A stretch of 64,000 nucleotides of DNA. Source: an uncultured Chthonomonas sp. (lineage in GTDB: Bacteria > Armatimonadota > Chthonomonadetes > Chthonomonadales > CAJBBX01). The position numbers and the translations under genes are program-made. The first letter of the stretch is position 1, and the number at the start of each line of letters is the position of its first letter. The notes under the pieces were generated by a model. That model saw nothing but the letters and a program-made list of their open reading frames with translations. It did no database searches and was not told where the DNA came from. Positions 18,280 to 27,826 of the stretch are shown here, in pieces. The DNA lies in assembly GCA_903951425.1 (NCBI GenBank), contig CAJBBX010000012.1:1-64000 (forward strand), read 5' to 3'.

Positions 18280-19158
18280 ATGAACGTGGGCCTAAATGAC
18301 CTGCATCCTGCCGTGGGCGACGTCCTGAAGGCGCGCGTCTGGCAGATGAGCATGGACCACCAGAGCAAGCCGGAGGACGCCGCATCTCGACGCCTGCTCG
18401 CCAAGCGATCGAAGAAGGTCGGCTGGCGCATCGCCGCCGCCTTGCCCATCAGTGCCCTGCTGGGCGCCGGCATCGGGCTGCTCTGCGGCGGGCACGGCGA
18501 AGAGATCGGGATCGCCTCGGGCGTGACCGCCTACTTCGGCACGCTGGCCACGGTGATCGGCTCGGTGACCGCGGCGAAGGGTAGCCGCAACAAGTCGGTG
18601 GCGGCGGAGGAGCTCCGCTGCCTCTCGCAGGGCGTCGAACTGGGATGGTCGGAGAAGGTCTACCTCGACACGGTCTGCGCCCTCATGGAGGCCGGCGGGC
18701 AGGTCGCCGACGATGTCGGGCTGAGCATCCTGCGGGCGGCAGGCGACCTGCTGGAGCAGGCACGGTACGTGGGCGTCCGTCTGGAGCGCCTCCGCGCCGC
18801 GGCAAGCGCCTCCTCGGTGGCCGATCTCGAGGTTGAGCGCGATCGGTTGGCTGAGCGGGCCGCCCAGGCCGTCGATCCGCAGGCCCGCTCCGACCTGTCC
18901 CAGAGCCTGAGCATGTGCGAGGAGCGGCTACGGAACGCGCGCACGCTGGAGCCGCTGATCGAGCGTCTGGACGCCCAGCGCGAAGTGATCCACCAGACGC
19001 TGCTCTCGGTGCAGTCGTCGGTCTCCCGCCTGCAGGTCGCCCCGGCGGCGCTGGCCGCCCCCGACGTGGAGGAGGTCCAGCGCGTGCTCGACCAGGTGAC
19101 GGCGCAGACCAAAGCGGTGGAGGATGCCGTGCAGGAGGTCATGTCCCTGCGTGCGTAG
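18280..19158 (+). CDS. Membrane protein with coiled-coil tail, unknown function
   Basis: A 292-residue protein I do not recognise. Residues ~48-68 and ~73-95 form two hydrophobic helices (ALPISALLGAGIGLLCGG, then GVTAYFGTLATVIGSVTAA) with a short charged loop between. The remaining ~190 residues are rich in Leu, Glu, Arg and Ala with heptad-like spacing, so they are probably coiled coil facing the cytoplasm. ATG 18280 lies 36 bp after the SDR stop on the same strand, so co-transcription is possible. Nothing in it suggests an enzyme. Confidence 0.6.
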   Translation: MNVGLNDLHPAVGDVLKARVWQMSMDHQSKPEDAASRRLLAKRSKKVGWRIAAALPISALLGAGIGLLCGGHGEEIGIASGVTAYFGTLATVIGSVTAAKGSRNKSVAAEELRCLSQGVELGWSEKVYLDTVCALMEAGGQVADDVGLSILRAAGDLLEQARYVGVRLERLRAAASASSVADLEVERDRLAERAAQAVDPQARSDLSQSLSMCEERLRNARTLEPLIERLDAQREVIHQTLLSVQSSVSRLQVAPAALAAPDVEEVQRVLDQVTAQTKAVEDAVQEVMSLRA

Positions 19159-19265
19159 GCGCTGCGGCCCGCCGTCGCGCCGCAGCGGGTACCATGGCCA
19201 TAATGCTCGTCGGGCTCGGTCCACGTCGGCCGAGGCGCCTCCGCGGGCGATAGGAGCCCGACGCG

Positions 19266-21485
19266 ATGATACTGGCCGCCGCCGCACTGCCCCTCCTCCT
19301 CCTCGCGGGTCCACTCTCGCCGTCGCGCGCGTGCATCACCACGATCCAGGCCGCCACCGATGCCGCGCACTTGGTTCGGGGGAACGCATCAAAGTTGCAG
19401 CGGCGCACCGGCCGCGTCGGGCTGCGCGACCTGAGGATCGCCGTGCGCGCCATCCCCCCGGCGTCGCCGCGCCGACCCAATCTCTGCTTCAACCGCGAGC
19501 GCACGGGCTTCCCACAGGCGGTATGCAACTCCAATGAGCCGGGATACGGCGATTGCGTCTGGTCCGGCGTCGACGGCGTGCCCTGGGAAGGTGACTTCGA
19601 GTGGAGCAGCGACTACCGCAACCCGGAGGTCCCCTTCTACCAGGTCCACTTCGGCCGACCGATGACCGTGGGCGAGGTGCGCCTCTGGCTCCGACGCGTC
19701 TACACGCTGGCCGACTTCGAGCTGCGCGTACTGCCCGAGCAGGGCGACTGGGTGACCGTGCAGACCGTGAAGGGCAACACCGAGACGCTCCGCACCTTCA
19801 CCTTCGCTTCGCGCCGCCTCCGCGCCGTGGGCGTCTTCTGCACCACCGGGCCGGCGATCCAGCCCACCATCCGGCGCATCCTGGAGCTCGAGGCGTTCGC
19901 ACCGGCGCCGTCGAAGCCGAAGCGGCCTGCGAGCTTCGGCTACCGCCTGGCGCTACCCGCCGGGCGAGATCGCTGGATCGAGGTTCGAGAGGCCTACGGC
20001 GAGGGTGAGGCCCTGCGCGAAGTGGACTACGAGGTGCGTCTCGACGGCCGCCGTATCCACCGCAGGCAGTACCGATGCGACGGCGCCGGGGCGGTAGCCT
20101 ACGCTGTGCAGGCGCCGGCGGGTCCTGCCCGCGCCGCCACGCTGCAGTTTGTCGACACCAGTGGCCAGGGGCTGGCCATCACCCGCGTGCGGACCTACAA
20201 CGACCCGGTGGAGCTGGCCGGTTCGCGTGGCCTGCTGAAGCCCATGTTGGTGGCGCCGCGCATCGAGATTCGACCACCCTACACCCAGCCGGAGCCCGCC
20301 GCAGCCCTGCAAGCCTGGGCCGATGCCGCCCGTAGCGCCTCGAGCTTCGTACGGCCGGGACTGCTGGCCATCGTGGGCTACGCCAATCCCGACGCCGACG
20401 CCGTGGCAGCGAGGATTCGCGCTTACGCCGCCCTGGCCGCGCGGACGCAAACGCCCTGGGTGCTGCAGCTCTCCAGCTGGTGGGCAGATACGCCGCTGCG
20501 TGCGCCCGACGGCCTGGGCGGGTACTTCGGCGACATCCAGTACCAGCAGATCGCCTATAGCCGCCACGACACGTACGATGACCCGGGCCTCCGCGAGTTC
20601 ATGGAGGCCGAGGCTCCGGGCTCCTACCGCCCGCAGTACGGCCTCACCACGCCCAACCTCTGGTCCAACACGCCCTGGCTCACCATGAACAACGACCGCC
20701 TCAATGCCTTCAAGGTGCGTTGCCTGAAGGCGGCGGTGGCCGTGGTGAACCAGGTCCGCGCCGAGCCGGGCGGCGACCTGCTGCAGGCAATCGTCACCGA
20801 TGACGAGCCCATCTACTGGCCGCGCATCACGGACTGGATGGAGAGAGGTTACGCCTCGGTGAATGGCGGTGTGGCGCGTAGCGACCTGATGCTCGACTTC
20901 AACCCCGCCGCGGTCCGTGCTGCCGCTCGCGACGGAGTGAAGCTGGACCCCGCCGACGGCCTGAGCCAGACCGAGCGCCAGTGGCTGCATACGAACAACG
21001 CCCGCTACGCCGCCCTCATATGCGGCGCCATCCACGACACGCTGGATGCGCCCACCGCCGGCCGGCCGGACCTGCGCAACCGGATATACAACTACATCCT
21101 GGCCCAGCCGCTCTACCCGCTCTGCGACTTCGGGCATCCGGGCTGGGAGCTGGGCATCGTCCCCGGCGCGGCCGTGGGCTTGGAAGCGTTCGACGAGCGC
21201 TACTTCGCCCGCGCCAGGGAGCTGGGCCCGCTGGCCAACTCCGACCTGGAGTGCGCCAACCCTTCGCCGGAGGGCGCCCTCTCCTTCGAGCCCAACGTGC
21301 GCGCCTGGCATGATACCGGCTGCAGCTTCGTGCAGCTCTGCAACCCCGGCCCGGCGGGCAACTGGGGCAAGCTGTTCCAGGCCGCATCGGGCTGGAATGC
21401 TCGTGAGAGGCTGGCGCAGCGGGCGATCAGCGCGCTGCTGCAGGAGGAAGCCGCCAAAGAGTGGCGGAGTGCGGTATACCGCTGA
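19266..21485 (+). CDS. Secreted glycosidase-like protein of unknown family
   Basis: A 739-residue exported protein. The signal peptide is MILAAAALPLLLLAGPLSPS. Residues ~100-215 resemble a discoidin-type beta sandwich (VPFYQVHFGRPMTVGEVRLW, FELRVLP). The C-terminal 400 residues have a barrel-like pattern of conserved aromatic and acidic stretches, including VTDDEPIYWPRITDW and a late WHDTGCSFVQLCNP; Asp/Glu in DDEP are candidate catalytic acids. The architecture parallels the secreted protein at 14143-16569, and the two flank the SDR operon. ATG 19266 follows AGGAG at about 11 nt. The exact family and substrate are not recognisable. Confidence 0.6.
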   Translation: MILAAAALPLLLLAGPLSPSRACITTIQAATDAAHLVRGNASKLQRRTGRVGLRDLRIAVRAIPPASPRRPNLCFNRERTGFPQAVCNSNEPGYGDCVWSGVDGVPWEGDFEWSSDYRNPEVPFYQVHFGRPMTVGEVRLWLRRVYTLADFELRVLPEQGDWVTVQTVKGNTETLRTFTFASRRLRAVGVFCTTGPAIQPTIRRILELEAFAPAPSKPKRPASFGYRLALPAGRDRWIEVREAYGEGEALREVDYEVRLDGRRIHRRQYRCDGAGAVAYAVQAPAGPARAATLQFVDTSGQGLAITRVRTYNDPVELAGSRGLLKPMLVAPRIEIRPPYTQPEPAAALQAWADAARSASSFVRPGLLAIVGYANPDADAVAARIRAYAALAARTQTPWVLQLSSWWADTPLRAPDGLGGYFGDIQYQQIAYSRHDTYDDPGLREFMEAEAPGSYRPQYGLTTPNLWSNTPWLTMNNDRLNAFKVRCLKAAVAVVNQVRAEPGGDLLQAIVTDDEPIYWPRITDWMERGYASVNGGVARSDLMLDFNPAAVRAAARDGVKLDPADGLSQTERQWLHTNNARYAALICGAIHDTLDAPTAGRPDLRNRIYNYILAQPLYPLCDFGHPGWELGIVPGAAVGLEAFDERYFARARELGPLANSDLECANPSPEGALSFEPNVRAWHDTGCSFVQLCNPGPAGNWGKLFQAASGWNARERLAQRAISALLQEEAAKEWRSAVYR

Positions 21486-21527
21486 AGTGAGCCGCGGTTC
21501 GCGGCTCGGAAAGATCGGAGGAGCGTG

Positions 21528-22097
21528 ATGGCAATCAAAGACCCGACCCTGTCGCCCGTGGCCGTAACGGCCATTCTCTGCCTGGTGATCGGCGGCGCCG
21601 GCGGCTACTATGGTCGGTACATGGCCGAAACGGCGCCCGGCGCCAAGAACCTCGATATCACGGCCGCTGGACAGAAAGGCGCCGGCGGCGCGCGCACGGC
21701 CGGCCCCATGGATTCCGCCATGGCGATGCCCAGCAACGCCGATGCCGGCGCCCCGGTGCCTGCCGGACCGCCACCCACGCCCGGCGCAGCGCTTGCCAAG
21801 CTGGTACGCAGCATCAACGCCATCGAGAAGCTGCAGGGCCAAGGCCTTAGTCCCGAGCAGAAGAAGGCCATGCTTCCGATCCTGACCGAGGTCCAGAACG
21901 CCGGTAGCCTGGAGGGCTCGGCCGGCACCGAGAAGCTCATCGCCTTGCAGAAGACGCTCAGTCCGGCCCAGCGCGAAGCGCTGATGGGCATGAACCCCCA
22001 GCGCGGCGGTCAGGACGAAGGCGATGCAGCGAGGCCGTTCGCGTCAGGGCGCAACCAGAAGGCGCTCACCGACCTGTTGGGCGCTGTGTCGAAGTAG
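21528..22097 (+). CDS. Small membrane-anchored periplasmic helical protein
   Basis: A 189-residue protein. An N-terminal anchor helix (VAVTAILCLVIGGAGGYYG) is followed by a Pro/Ala/Gly-rich linker and a helical region with LSPEQKKAMLPILTEVQ and LSPAQREALMGM. The spaced L(S/T)PxQ words recall Spy/LTXXQ-type periplasmic helical proteins, but the match is loose. ATG 21528 follows GGAGGAG; a GTG at 21525 is the alternative. It lies 42 bp before the metalloprotease and 42 bp after the glycosidase-like gene, so all three may be co-transcribed. Confidence 0.6.
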   Translation: MAIKDPTLSPVAVTAILCLVIGGAGGYYGRYMAETAPGAKNLDITAAGQKGAGGARTAGPMDSAMAMPSNADAGAPVPAGPPPTPGAALAKLVRSINAIEKLQGQGLSPEQKKAMLPILTEVQNAGSLEGSAGTEKLIALQKTLSPAQREALMGMNPQRGGQDEGDAARPFASGRNQKALTDLLGAVSK

Positions 22098-22139
22098 GCA
22101 GCGGGGCTCGCTCACGGCGCCCCGAGGAGGTACCCCCCG

Positions 22140-25100
22140 ATGTTGAACCAGACTCGCGGAGTTCATGGTACTGGGAGCAAGTGGCTCGGTAGCGCGCCTG
22201 GACTGGCGGCGGCTCTGATGGTCCTGTCGTATCCGGGCCTGGCCCAGAAGGCAGGGCCACCGACACCCGACGGAGGGGCCAGAGTGCAGCCCACGAACAC
22301 CAAGCAGGCGCCGTTCACGCTTCCGGAGCCGGGCGTGGTGGCCGGCGCGACGGTGCAGCGCGACCGCGACACGGGTCAGATCCGACGCATTCGCGGCAGC
22401 GTCGCGCCGCTGGCCACGCAGAGCGCACCCGCGGCCGCGCGGGCGTTCCTGTACGCCAACCGGAAGGCCCTCCGCCTAAGCGACGGGATCACCGAGCTTG
22501 CTCTGGATCGCCAGGTCGAGAGCCTCGGCGGCTTCCATGTCACCTACAAGCAGTTGCTGGCCGGCCTGCCGGTCTTCGGTGGTAGCCTCTCGGTCCACAT
22601 GGACCGAGGCCTGCGCATCACGTCAGCCAATCTCGATCTCGTGCCGGTCGCCGAGGCGCGGCGGTTCGGCCCTGCAGGTAACCCTGACCGGGCGATCGCC
22701 ACCGCCGTGGCCGCCGTGGCCGCGCAGTCGCCGCCTCGGCAGGCTCCCGTAGCACAGGAGGGCATCTGGGTCCAGAAGGGGCGCGCCGAGCAGGTGTTCC
22801 GCGTCACGTTCGGCACCATCACTCCTGCAGGCGCTTGGGAGATCATGGTACGCGCGTCTGACCTGGCGATCCTGTCGCGCAGGAACATCGCGCGCTTTGC
22901 CGACGGCACGGGCATGGTGTATCTGCCCAATCCCGTCGTCGTCACCGGCGACGCCACGCTGACCGACATCGCGAATGCCGATAGCCCCCCGCTCACGGCG
23001 GCGCGCTCGTCCGTGACCTTACGCGGCCTTGACGGATCGGGCAACCTGACGGGCACGTACTGCACCACGGCCCCGTCGGCAACCATCACACGTGCGTTTT
23101 CGGCTGGCCTCACGTTCAACTACACGCGCTCGCAGTCCGGCTTCGACGAGACGATGGCCTACTACCACATCGATCGCGTGGCCCGGTACGCACAGAGCCT
23201 GGGCTTCACCAATATCCAGAACCGGCAGACCGGCGTCGACGTGAACGGCACCACCGAGGACAACGCCTGGTATGACCCGTCAACCGGCGACCTCACGTTC
23301 GGCTCCGGCGGAGTAAACGACGCACAGGACGCCCATGTGATCTGGCACGAGTGCGGCCATGCTGTCCAGGACAACCAGGTCCCCGGCTTCGGCAGTTCGG
23401 CCGAGGGCGGCGCCGTCGGCGAAGGGTTCGGCGACTACTGGGCTGTGACGCAGTTCGCGGGCCTGGGGCCCATGGGCGCGGCGTGGGACATCTACGTGGC
23501 GGAATGGGATGCCGCGTCGTACAGCTCCAGCATCCCGCCCTACCTGCGACGGCTTGACAGCACGAAGCACTACCCCGAAGACTGGGTCGGTGAAGTGCAT
23601 GACGACGGCGAGATCTGGTCGGCTTGCCTGTGGCAGATCAGGGGCCTGATCGGGGCCACTCGCGCCGACACGATCATCCTGGAGAGCCACTTCAGCCTCT
23701 CGCCCCTTTGTACGTTCGCAGACGCGGCTGAGGCCATCATTGCCGCGAACCAGGCGCTCTACGCCGATGCGGACCGCCGGGCCATCCGCATCGTCTTCAT
23801 CGACCGTGGGATACTCCAAGCCGAGACTGCGTCCAGCATGGCCGTTGTACCGATCGCGGCACACCCGGGCGATGGCGTCACGCTCAGCGCCACCCTGACG
23901 CAGGCCTCCTCACACGCTCCTGTCGCCGACGTAGACGTCGAGCTTCGGCTGAACGGCGCCCTGATTGGCGTCGACACGACAGACGCCGACGGCGCCGCCG
24001 CCCTCGACTTCCTGCTCCCCAACACGTACTCGCTCGGAACCCGAACCATCTCGGCTCGATTTGCGGGTAACTACGACATCGCGCCGTCAATGGGATCGGC
24101 CGACCTGACCGTGGTGGGCTTCCGCATCGCCGGCCACGTAACCGAGGGCGGCGATCCGCTGGCGGGCGCCACGGTACGCGCCGTCGGTCCGGGTATGGTC
24201 ACCGCGGCGTACAGCGTCTCGCCCGGCCTGTCAATCCCGGATGACAACGTAGCGGGCATCGCCTCAACCATCGTCATCCCGAGCGGCGGCGAGATTGCCT
24301 CGCTACGCGTCGGCGTGGACATCACCCACTCCTACCGGGGCGACCTGCGCGTATCCCTGAGCCACCCGGACGGAACCACCGTGGTGCTGCACGACCAGGC
24401 CGGCGGAAGCCTCGACGACCTGGTCACGAGCTACCCGGACCTCACCGCGCCGGTGGAGAGCCTGGATCTGCTCCGCGACAAGCCGGCTGCGGGGACGTGG
24501 ACCCTGAAGGTTAGCGACCTCGGCGCCATCGATACCGGAACCCTGAACAGCTGGTCGATCACCGTTGAAGCGCGCAGCAGCTCCGCTGAGACCAATGCCA
24601 CCTCCGACGCCACCGGCGCATTCGAACTGAGTGTGATGCCGGGTACTTTCACGGTCTCTGCGCTTCTCACCGGGTTCTCGCTCTCGCCGGCAAGCCGCAG
24701 CGCGACGGTTCCGCCCGATCAAGACGGTGTTGACTTCGCGGCTCTGGGGACGCCCACCGAGCTGAGCCTCGGCAGCGTCACAGGGAACTCAGGCGACGCG
24801 GTTAACCTCCGCGCCCTCCTCGGCATTCGGTCGAGCCATGCGGCGCTGGCCGGGATGCCGATCGCATTCACTGTGAATGGCGCAGGCGCAGGCGCCGCGA
24901 CCACAGGCGCCGACGGCGTGGCCCAGACGCCCTACACATTGCCGGCCGGCCTCCTCGTTGGCGCCTATCCCGTCACGGCCCGATTTGCCGGCTCGGCCCC
25001 GCACAACCCGAGCGAGGCGACGGCGGCGCTGACCGTCCCCGGCTTCAGCATCTCCGGCAGCATCATGCAAGTGGGCGGGCCCGTCGCCGGAGCCACCGTG

Positions 25101-26849
25101 ACGGCAAGCAGCCCTCAGCCGACCGAGAGTACGTACCGATCGTCGCCCGGCACCCCCATTCCCGATGCCGACACGACCGGGATCGAGGCGCCGATCGTCG
25201 TACCTGACTCAGGCGCCGTCGCTGGGCTCAAGGTGGGCGTCGATATCACGCATACATGGATCGGCGACCTGACGGTCACGCTGAGGCATCCCGACGGTAC
25301 TGACGTGATCCTCCACAACCGTACCGGCGGAAGCCTGGACAATATCATCACCAGCTACCCCGACCTGACGGTCCCGGCCCAGAGCCTCGGCGCCCTGTTT
25401 GGGAAACCCATGGCCGGCACCTGGAAGCTGATCGTCAAGGACACCGTTTCCGGCGACCTCGGCACCCTCAATGCCTGGGGCCTGACGATCACGCATGACG
25501 TTCTTCAGCCTGTGGCATCGGCAGTCTCCAGTTCCGCCGGAACGTACCAGATCGGCAGTCTGAACGCCGGCACATATACACTGACGGCAGCCAAACCGGG
25601 ATACGCGCTGACACCGGCGACACTGGGCGTAACCCTGGGCCCCAGCGCCACGGGCGCCGACTTCCGTTCATCCCTGATCTCGACGACCCTCACCATGCCG
25701 AGCAAGTCAGGCTTCGTCGGGGGTGCTGTGTCGCTGTCTGCCACGCTGACCCAGACGACGCCCGGCGCCGCGCTGGCAGGTAAGAACATCGCCTTCTCGG
25801 TGGACGGCGCCTCCGCCGGCACTGCCACGACCGATGCGGCAGGCGTGGCCACGCTCGCCTACACCATCCCTGCCGACGCGGTGCCCGGGACCTGGCCCAT
25901 CGCAGCATCGTTCGCCGGCGACGGAACACTGGCTCCGGTCGAAGCGGCGGCTACTCTCACCGTAGCGAAGGCGGCATCAGCGCTCTATATGCCTGATCGC
26001 ACCGGGGTCATCACCACTGCCATAGCCCTGAAGGCCTATCTTCGCCGGACTTCCGACAGCGCAAAGCTGTCTGGCCGCACGGTGGCCTTCTCCGTAGCAG
26101 GTACAGCAGTAGGCTCCGCCGTCACCAGCGTCGACGGCGAGGCCACGCTCCTCTGGACGGTCACGGCCGGGTCTGCCGGCCGCCCATTGGGCGGTTCCTT
26201 TGCCGGCGACACGGTGTATCTGCCCTGCACCGGTAGCGCCGTCCTCACGTCGACCACCGTGGCCACCAAGGTCTACGTGGTCGATCGGACCAACGTGAAG
26301 ATCAAGACCTACACGGTCCTGAAGGCCTACCTCTACACCACGGCCAACGTCATCCTGCCCGGCAAGACGCTCACGATGACGGTCGACGGCGCCTCGCTGG
26401 GCTCACAGGCCACTAACTCCAGCGGCTACGTCTCGTTCGGCTACACCGTCCCCGAAGCAGTGGGTGCGGGCAACCGCGTGGTCGGCGCAAGCTGGGCCGG
26501 CAACGCGGGCTACCCGGCCTCGTCCAACACCGGCAAGCTGGGCGTCGTCCAGGGCAACCTCTACATCTGGCCCTACGTCCGCTCAGGCAAGCGGGGCACG
26601 GTCCACCCGCTGAAGGCCTACGTGCGAAGCCTGCCGGACTACGTGATCCAGCCCGGCAAGTCGATCACGTTCAAGGTGGGCGGCTCCACCATCGGCTCGG
26701 CCAACGTCGCGGCCGACGGCTGGGCCACGGTCAACTGGTCCATCCCGGCGGGCGAGGCCACGGGCGCCCACACAGCCAACGCCGCCTTCGCCGGCGACGC
26801 ATGGTACGCAGCCACATCGGCCAACACGACCTTCAACGTAGTGCCGTAG
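22140..26849 (+). CDS. Secreted M4/M36-like zinc metalloprotease with P domains and Ig-like repeats
   Basis: A 1569-residue exported protease. A signal peptide (LAAALMVLSYPGLAQ) is followed by an FTP-like propeptide (~95-185; GGFHVTYKQLLAGLPVFGG). The gluzincin catalytic site is HECGH at 403-407 with the third ligand Glu428 in GEGFGDYW, as in thermolysin/fungalysin families. Two proprotein-convertase-type P domains lie at ~697-810 and ~1006-1118 (SLRVGVDITHSYRGDL, then the twin with HTWIGDL), each ending in LNSW or LNAW. Carboxypeptidase-regulatory-like and Ig-like domains sit between and after them. The last ~290 residues repeat the end of the giant at 8507-13933. ATG 22140 follows GAGGAGG. 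It probably degrades or matures extracellular proteins while held at the cell surface. Confidence 0.88.
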   Translation: MLNQTRGVHGTGSKWLGSAPGLAAALMVLSYPGLAQKAGPPTPDGGARVQPTNTKQAPFTLPEPGVVAGATVQRDRDTGQIRRIRGSVAPLATQSAPAAARAFLYANRKALRLSDGITELALDRQVESLGGFHVTYKQLLAGLPVFGGSLSVHMDRGLRITSANLDLVPVAEARRFGPAGNPDRAIATAVAAVAAQSPPRQAPVAQEGIWVQKGRAEQVFRVTFGTITPAGAWEIMVRASDLAILSRRNIARFADGTGMVYLPNPVVVTGDATLTDIANADSPPLTAARSSVTLRGLDGSGNLTGTYCTTAPSATITRAFSAGLTFNYTRSQSGFDETMAYYHIDRVARYAQSLGFTNIQNRQTGVDVNGTTEDNAWYDPSTGDLTFGSGGVNDAQDAHVIWHECGHAVQDNQVPGFGSSAEGGAVGEGFGDYWAVTQFAGLGPMGAAWDIYVAEWDAASYSSSIPPYLRRLDSTKHYPEDWVGEVHDDGEIWSACLWQIRGLIGATRADTIILESHFSLSPLCTFADAAEAIIAANQALYADADRRAIRIVFIDRGILQAETASSMAVVPIAAHPGDGVTLSATLTQASSHAPVADVDVELRLNGALIGVDTTDADGAAALDFLLPNTYSLGTRTISARFAGNYDIAPSMGSADLTVVGFRIAGHVTEGGDPLAGATVRAVGPGMVTAAYSVSPGLSIPDDNVAGIASTIVIPSGGEIASLRVGVDITHSYRGDLRVSLSHPDGTTVVLHDQAGGSLDDLVTSYPDLTAPVESLDLLRDKPAAGTWTLKVSDLGAIDTGTLNSWSITVEARSSSAETNATSDATGAFELSVMPGTFTVSALLTGFSLSPASRSATVPPDQDGVDFAALGTPTELSLGSVTGNSGDAVNLRALLGIRSSHAALAGMPIAFTVNGAGAGAATTGADGVAQTPYTLPAGLLVGAYPVTARFAGSAPHNPSEATAALTVPGFSISGSIMQVGGPVAGATVTASSPQPTESTYRSSPGTPIPDADTTGIEAPIVVPDSGAVAGLKVGVDITHTWIGDLTVTLRHPDGTDVILHNRTGGSLDNIITSYPDLTVPAQSLGALFGKPMAGTWKLIVKDTVSGDLGTLNAWGLTITHDVLQPVASAVSSSAGTYQIGSLNAGTYTLTAAKPGYALTPATLGVTLGPSATGADFRSSLISTTLTMPSKSGFVGGAVSLSATLTQTTPGAALAGKNIAFSVDGASAGTATTDAAGVATLAYTIPADAVPGTWPIAASFAGDGTLAPVEAAATLTVAKAASALYMPDRTGVITTAIALKAYLRRTSDSAKLSGRTVAFSVAGTAVGSAVTSVDGEATLLWTVTAGSAGRPLGGSFAGDTVYLPCTGSAVLTSTTVATKVYVVDRTNVKIKTYTVLKAYLYTTANVILPGKTLTMTVDGASLGSQATNSSGYVSFGYTVPEAVGAGNRVVGASWAGNAGYPASSNTGKLGVVQGNLYIWPYVRSGKRGTVHPLKAYVRSLPDYVIQPGKSITFKVGGSTIGSANVAADGWATVNWSIPAGEATGAHTANAAFAGDAWYAATSANTTFNVVP
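25978..26849 (+). repeat. Right copy of the shared C-terminal Ig-like module (inverted pair)
   Basis: Three Ig-like units starting near LYMPDRTGVITT and ending FNVVP match those at 8507-9375 in the opposite orientation, with shared stretches TVATKVYVVDRT and SLPDYVIQPGKSIT. In both proteins the module is at the extreme C-terminus, as expected for a sorting or attachment domain. Confidence 0.75.
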
Positions 26850-26873
26850 AGACTGCCGGCTGACGCGAAAAAT

Positions 26874-26903
26874 CGGCCCCGGGGCAACGCCGCTCCGGGG
26901 CCG
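26874..26903. terminator. Hairpin terminator after the metalloprotease
   Basis: Perfect 9-bp arms CGGCCCCGG (26874-26882) and CCGGGGCCG (26895-26903) with a 12-nt loop, preceded by an A-run (GCGAAAAAT). It lies 25 bp after the protease stop and before the convergent gene ending at 27014. The A-run upstream becomes a U-run when read from the other strand, so it may stop transcription both ways. Confidence 0.65.
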
Positions 26904-27013
26904 TAGTCGTCGGTGGAGTGCCGGTTCGTCGCCCAGCCCAGGCCGTCGGACGAGTGCCGGGCCGCTTGCGGACAGGCGTATTGAGCCCCACGGCCGCGCC
27001 CACCTGCCCGCCG

Positions 27014-27808
27014 TCAGTGCTCGATGACGCCCAGGTCGCCGCCTACCCAGCGCATGAAGAGCCAGGCGCCTACGAGGACGCCGGCCAGGACGATGGGGCC
27101 CGCTATGATGGCCGGGAGCGTCAGCATGAGGTAGATGGCCAGCAGCAGGCTCAGGTTGCCGATCACCATGCTGCGGATGACCAGCTTCGGCCCGCCTTCG
27201 CGGTAGATCCGCTGCACCATGCCCTCGCGCGCGCCGAACATGGCTCCGCACTGGCTGCACATGGTGGCGCCGGGCGCGTTCTCGGCGTGGCACATGTGGC
27301 AAATCACCCAGCCGGCGCCTGCGGGGTTGGCCAGCTCGCGGCGCCAGCTGTCGAGCTGCGCCTTGTGGTGCAGGGCGAGCCGGGGGTACTGCTGCACCAC
27401 CCACTCCATCTGCTGCACGGCCCCGGCCAGGTCGCCGCGCTTGGCCAGCACCTCGGCCATGGCGATGCGCGGCACCGGGTCCGTGGGGTCGCGCTCCAGG
27501 GCGGCCATGTAGGCATCGACCTTGCTGGTCTCCATGCCCTTCAGCGCCGAGGCGTCCGAGAGGCGGGAGAAGAGGGGGATGCCGACTGCGGAGACGGCCA
27601 GCGCCAGGAAGACGACCAGCTTAACCGGGGTGGGGCCCGATACGACCGCCACCAGCATCGTCATGTAGACGACGATGGCCAGCACTGCCACGATGGCATC
27701 GACCTGCCCGTCGACCCACCAGGTGATGAGGCGGATGACCGGTATGGCGGCCAGAAGCAGGGCGCCTACCAGGAGCGAGCCCGTCATGATCGCGCCGCCG
27801 AAGTCCAC
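27014..27808 (-). CDS. Membrane protein with TPR-like segment and zinc ribbon
   Basis: A 264-residue protein of unknown function. Three hydrophobic helices fill the first ~95 residues (SLLVGALLLAAIPVIRLIT and two more). A TPR-like helical pair follows (DPTDPVPRIAMAEVLAKRGD). Then comes a zinc-ribbon knuckle CHMC...CSQC, and finally two C-terminal membrane helices. The start is GTG 27808, behind GGAGGG at ~7 nt; ATG 27787 has no such site. It lies 18 bp after smpB on the same strand and is probably co-transcribed with it. The mix of TPR, ribbon and membrane helices suggests a scaffold or sensor. Confidence 0.7.
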   Translation of the reverse strand: MDFGGAIMTGSLLVGALLLAAIPVIRLITWWVDGQVDAIVAVLAIVVYMTMLVAVVSGPTPVKLVVFLALAVSAVGIPLFSRLSDASALKGMETSKVDAYMAALERDPTDPVPRIAMAEVLAKRGDLAGAVQQMEWVVQQYPRLALHHKAQLDSWRRELANPAGAGWVICHMCHAENAPGATMCSQCGAMFGAREGMVQRIYREGGPKLVIRSMVIGNLSLLLAIYLMLTLPAIIAGPIVLAGVLVGAWLFMRWVGGDLGVIEH

Positions 27809-27826
27809 TGGCGTCCCTCCTCGGGC

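Noticed and set aside
19953-21842. A long minus-strand frame (629 codons) opposite the secreted glycosidase-like gene
   Set aside because: Its translation is Val/Gly/Ala/Arg/His-rich with no domain, and the opposite frame has a signal peptide and family-like motifs. GC-rich coding DNA gives long antisense frames.
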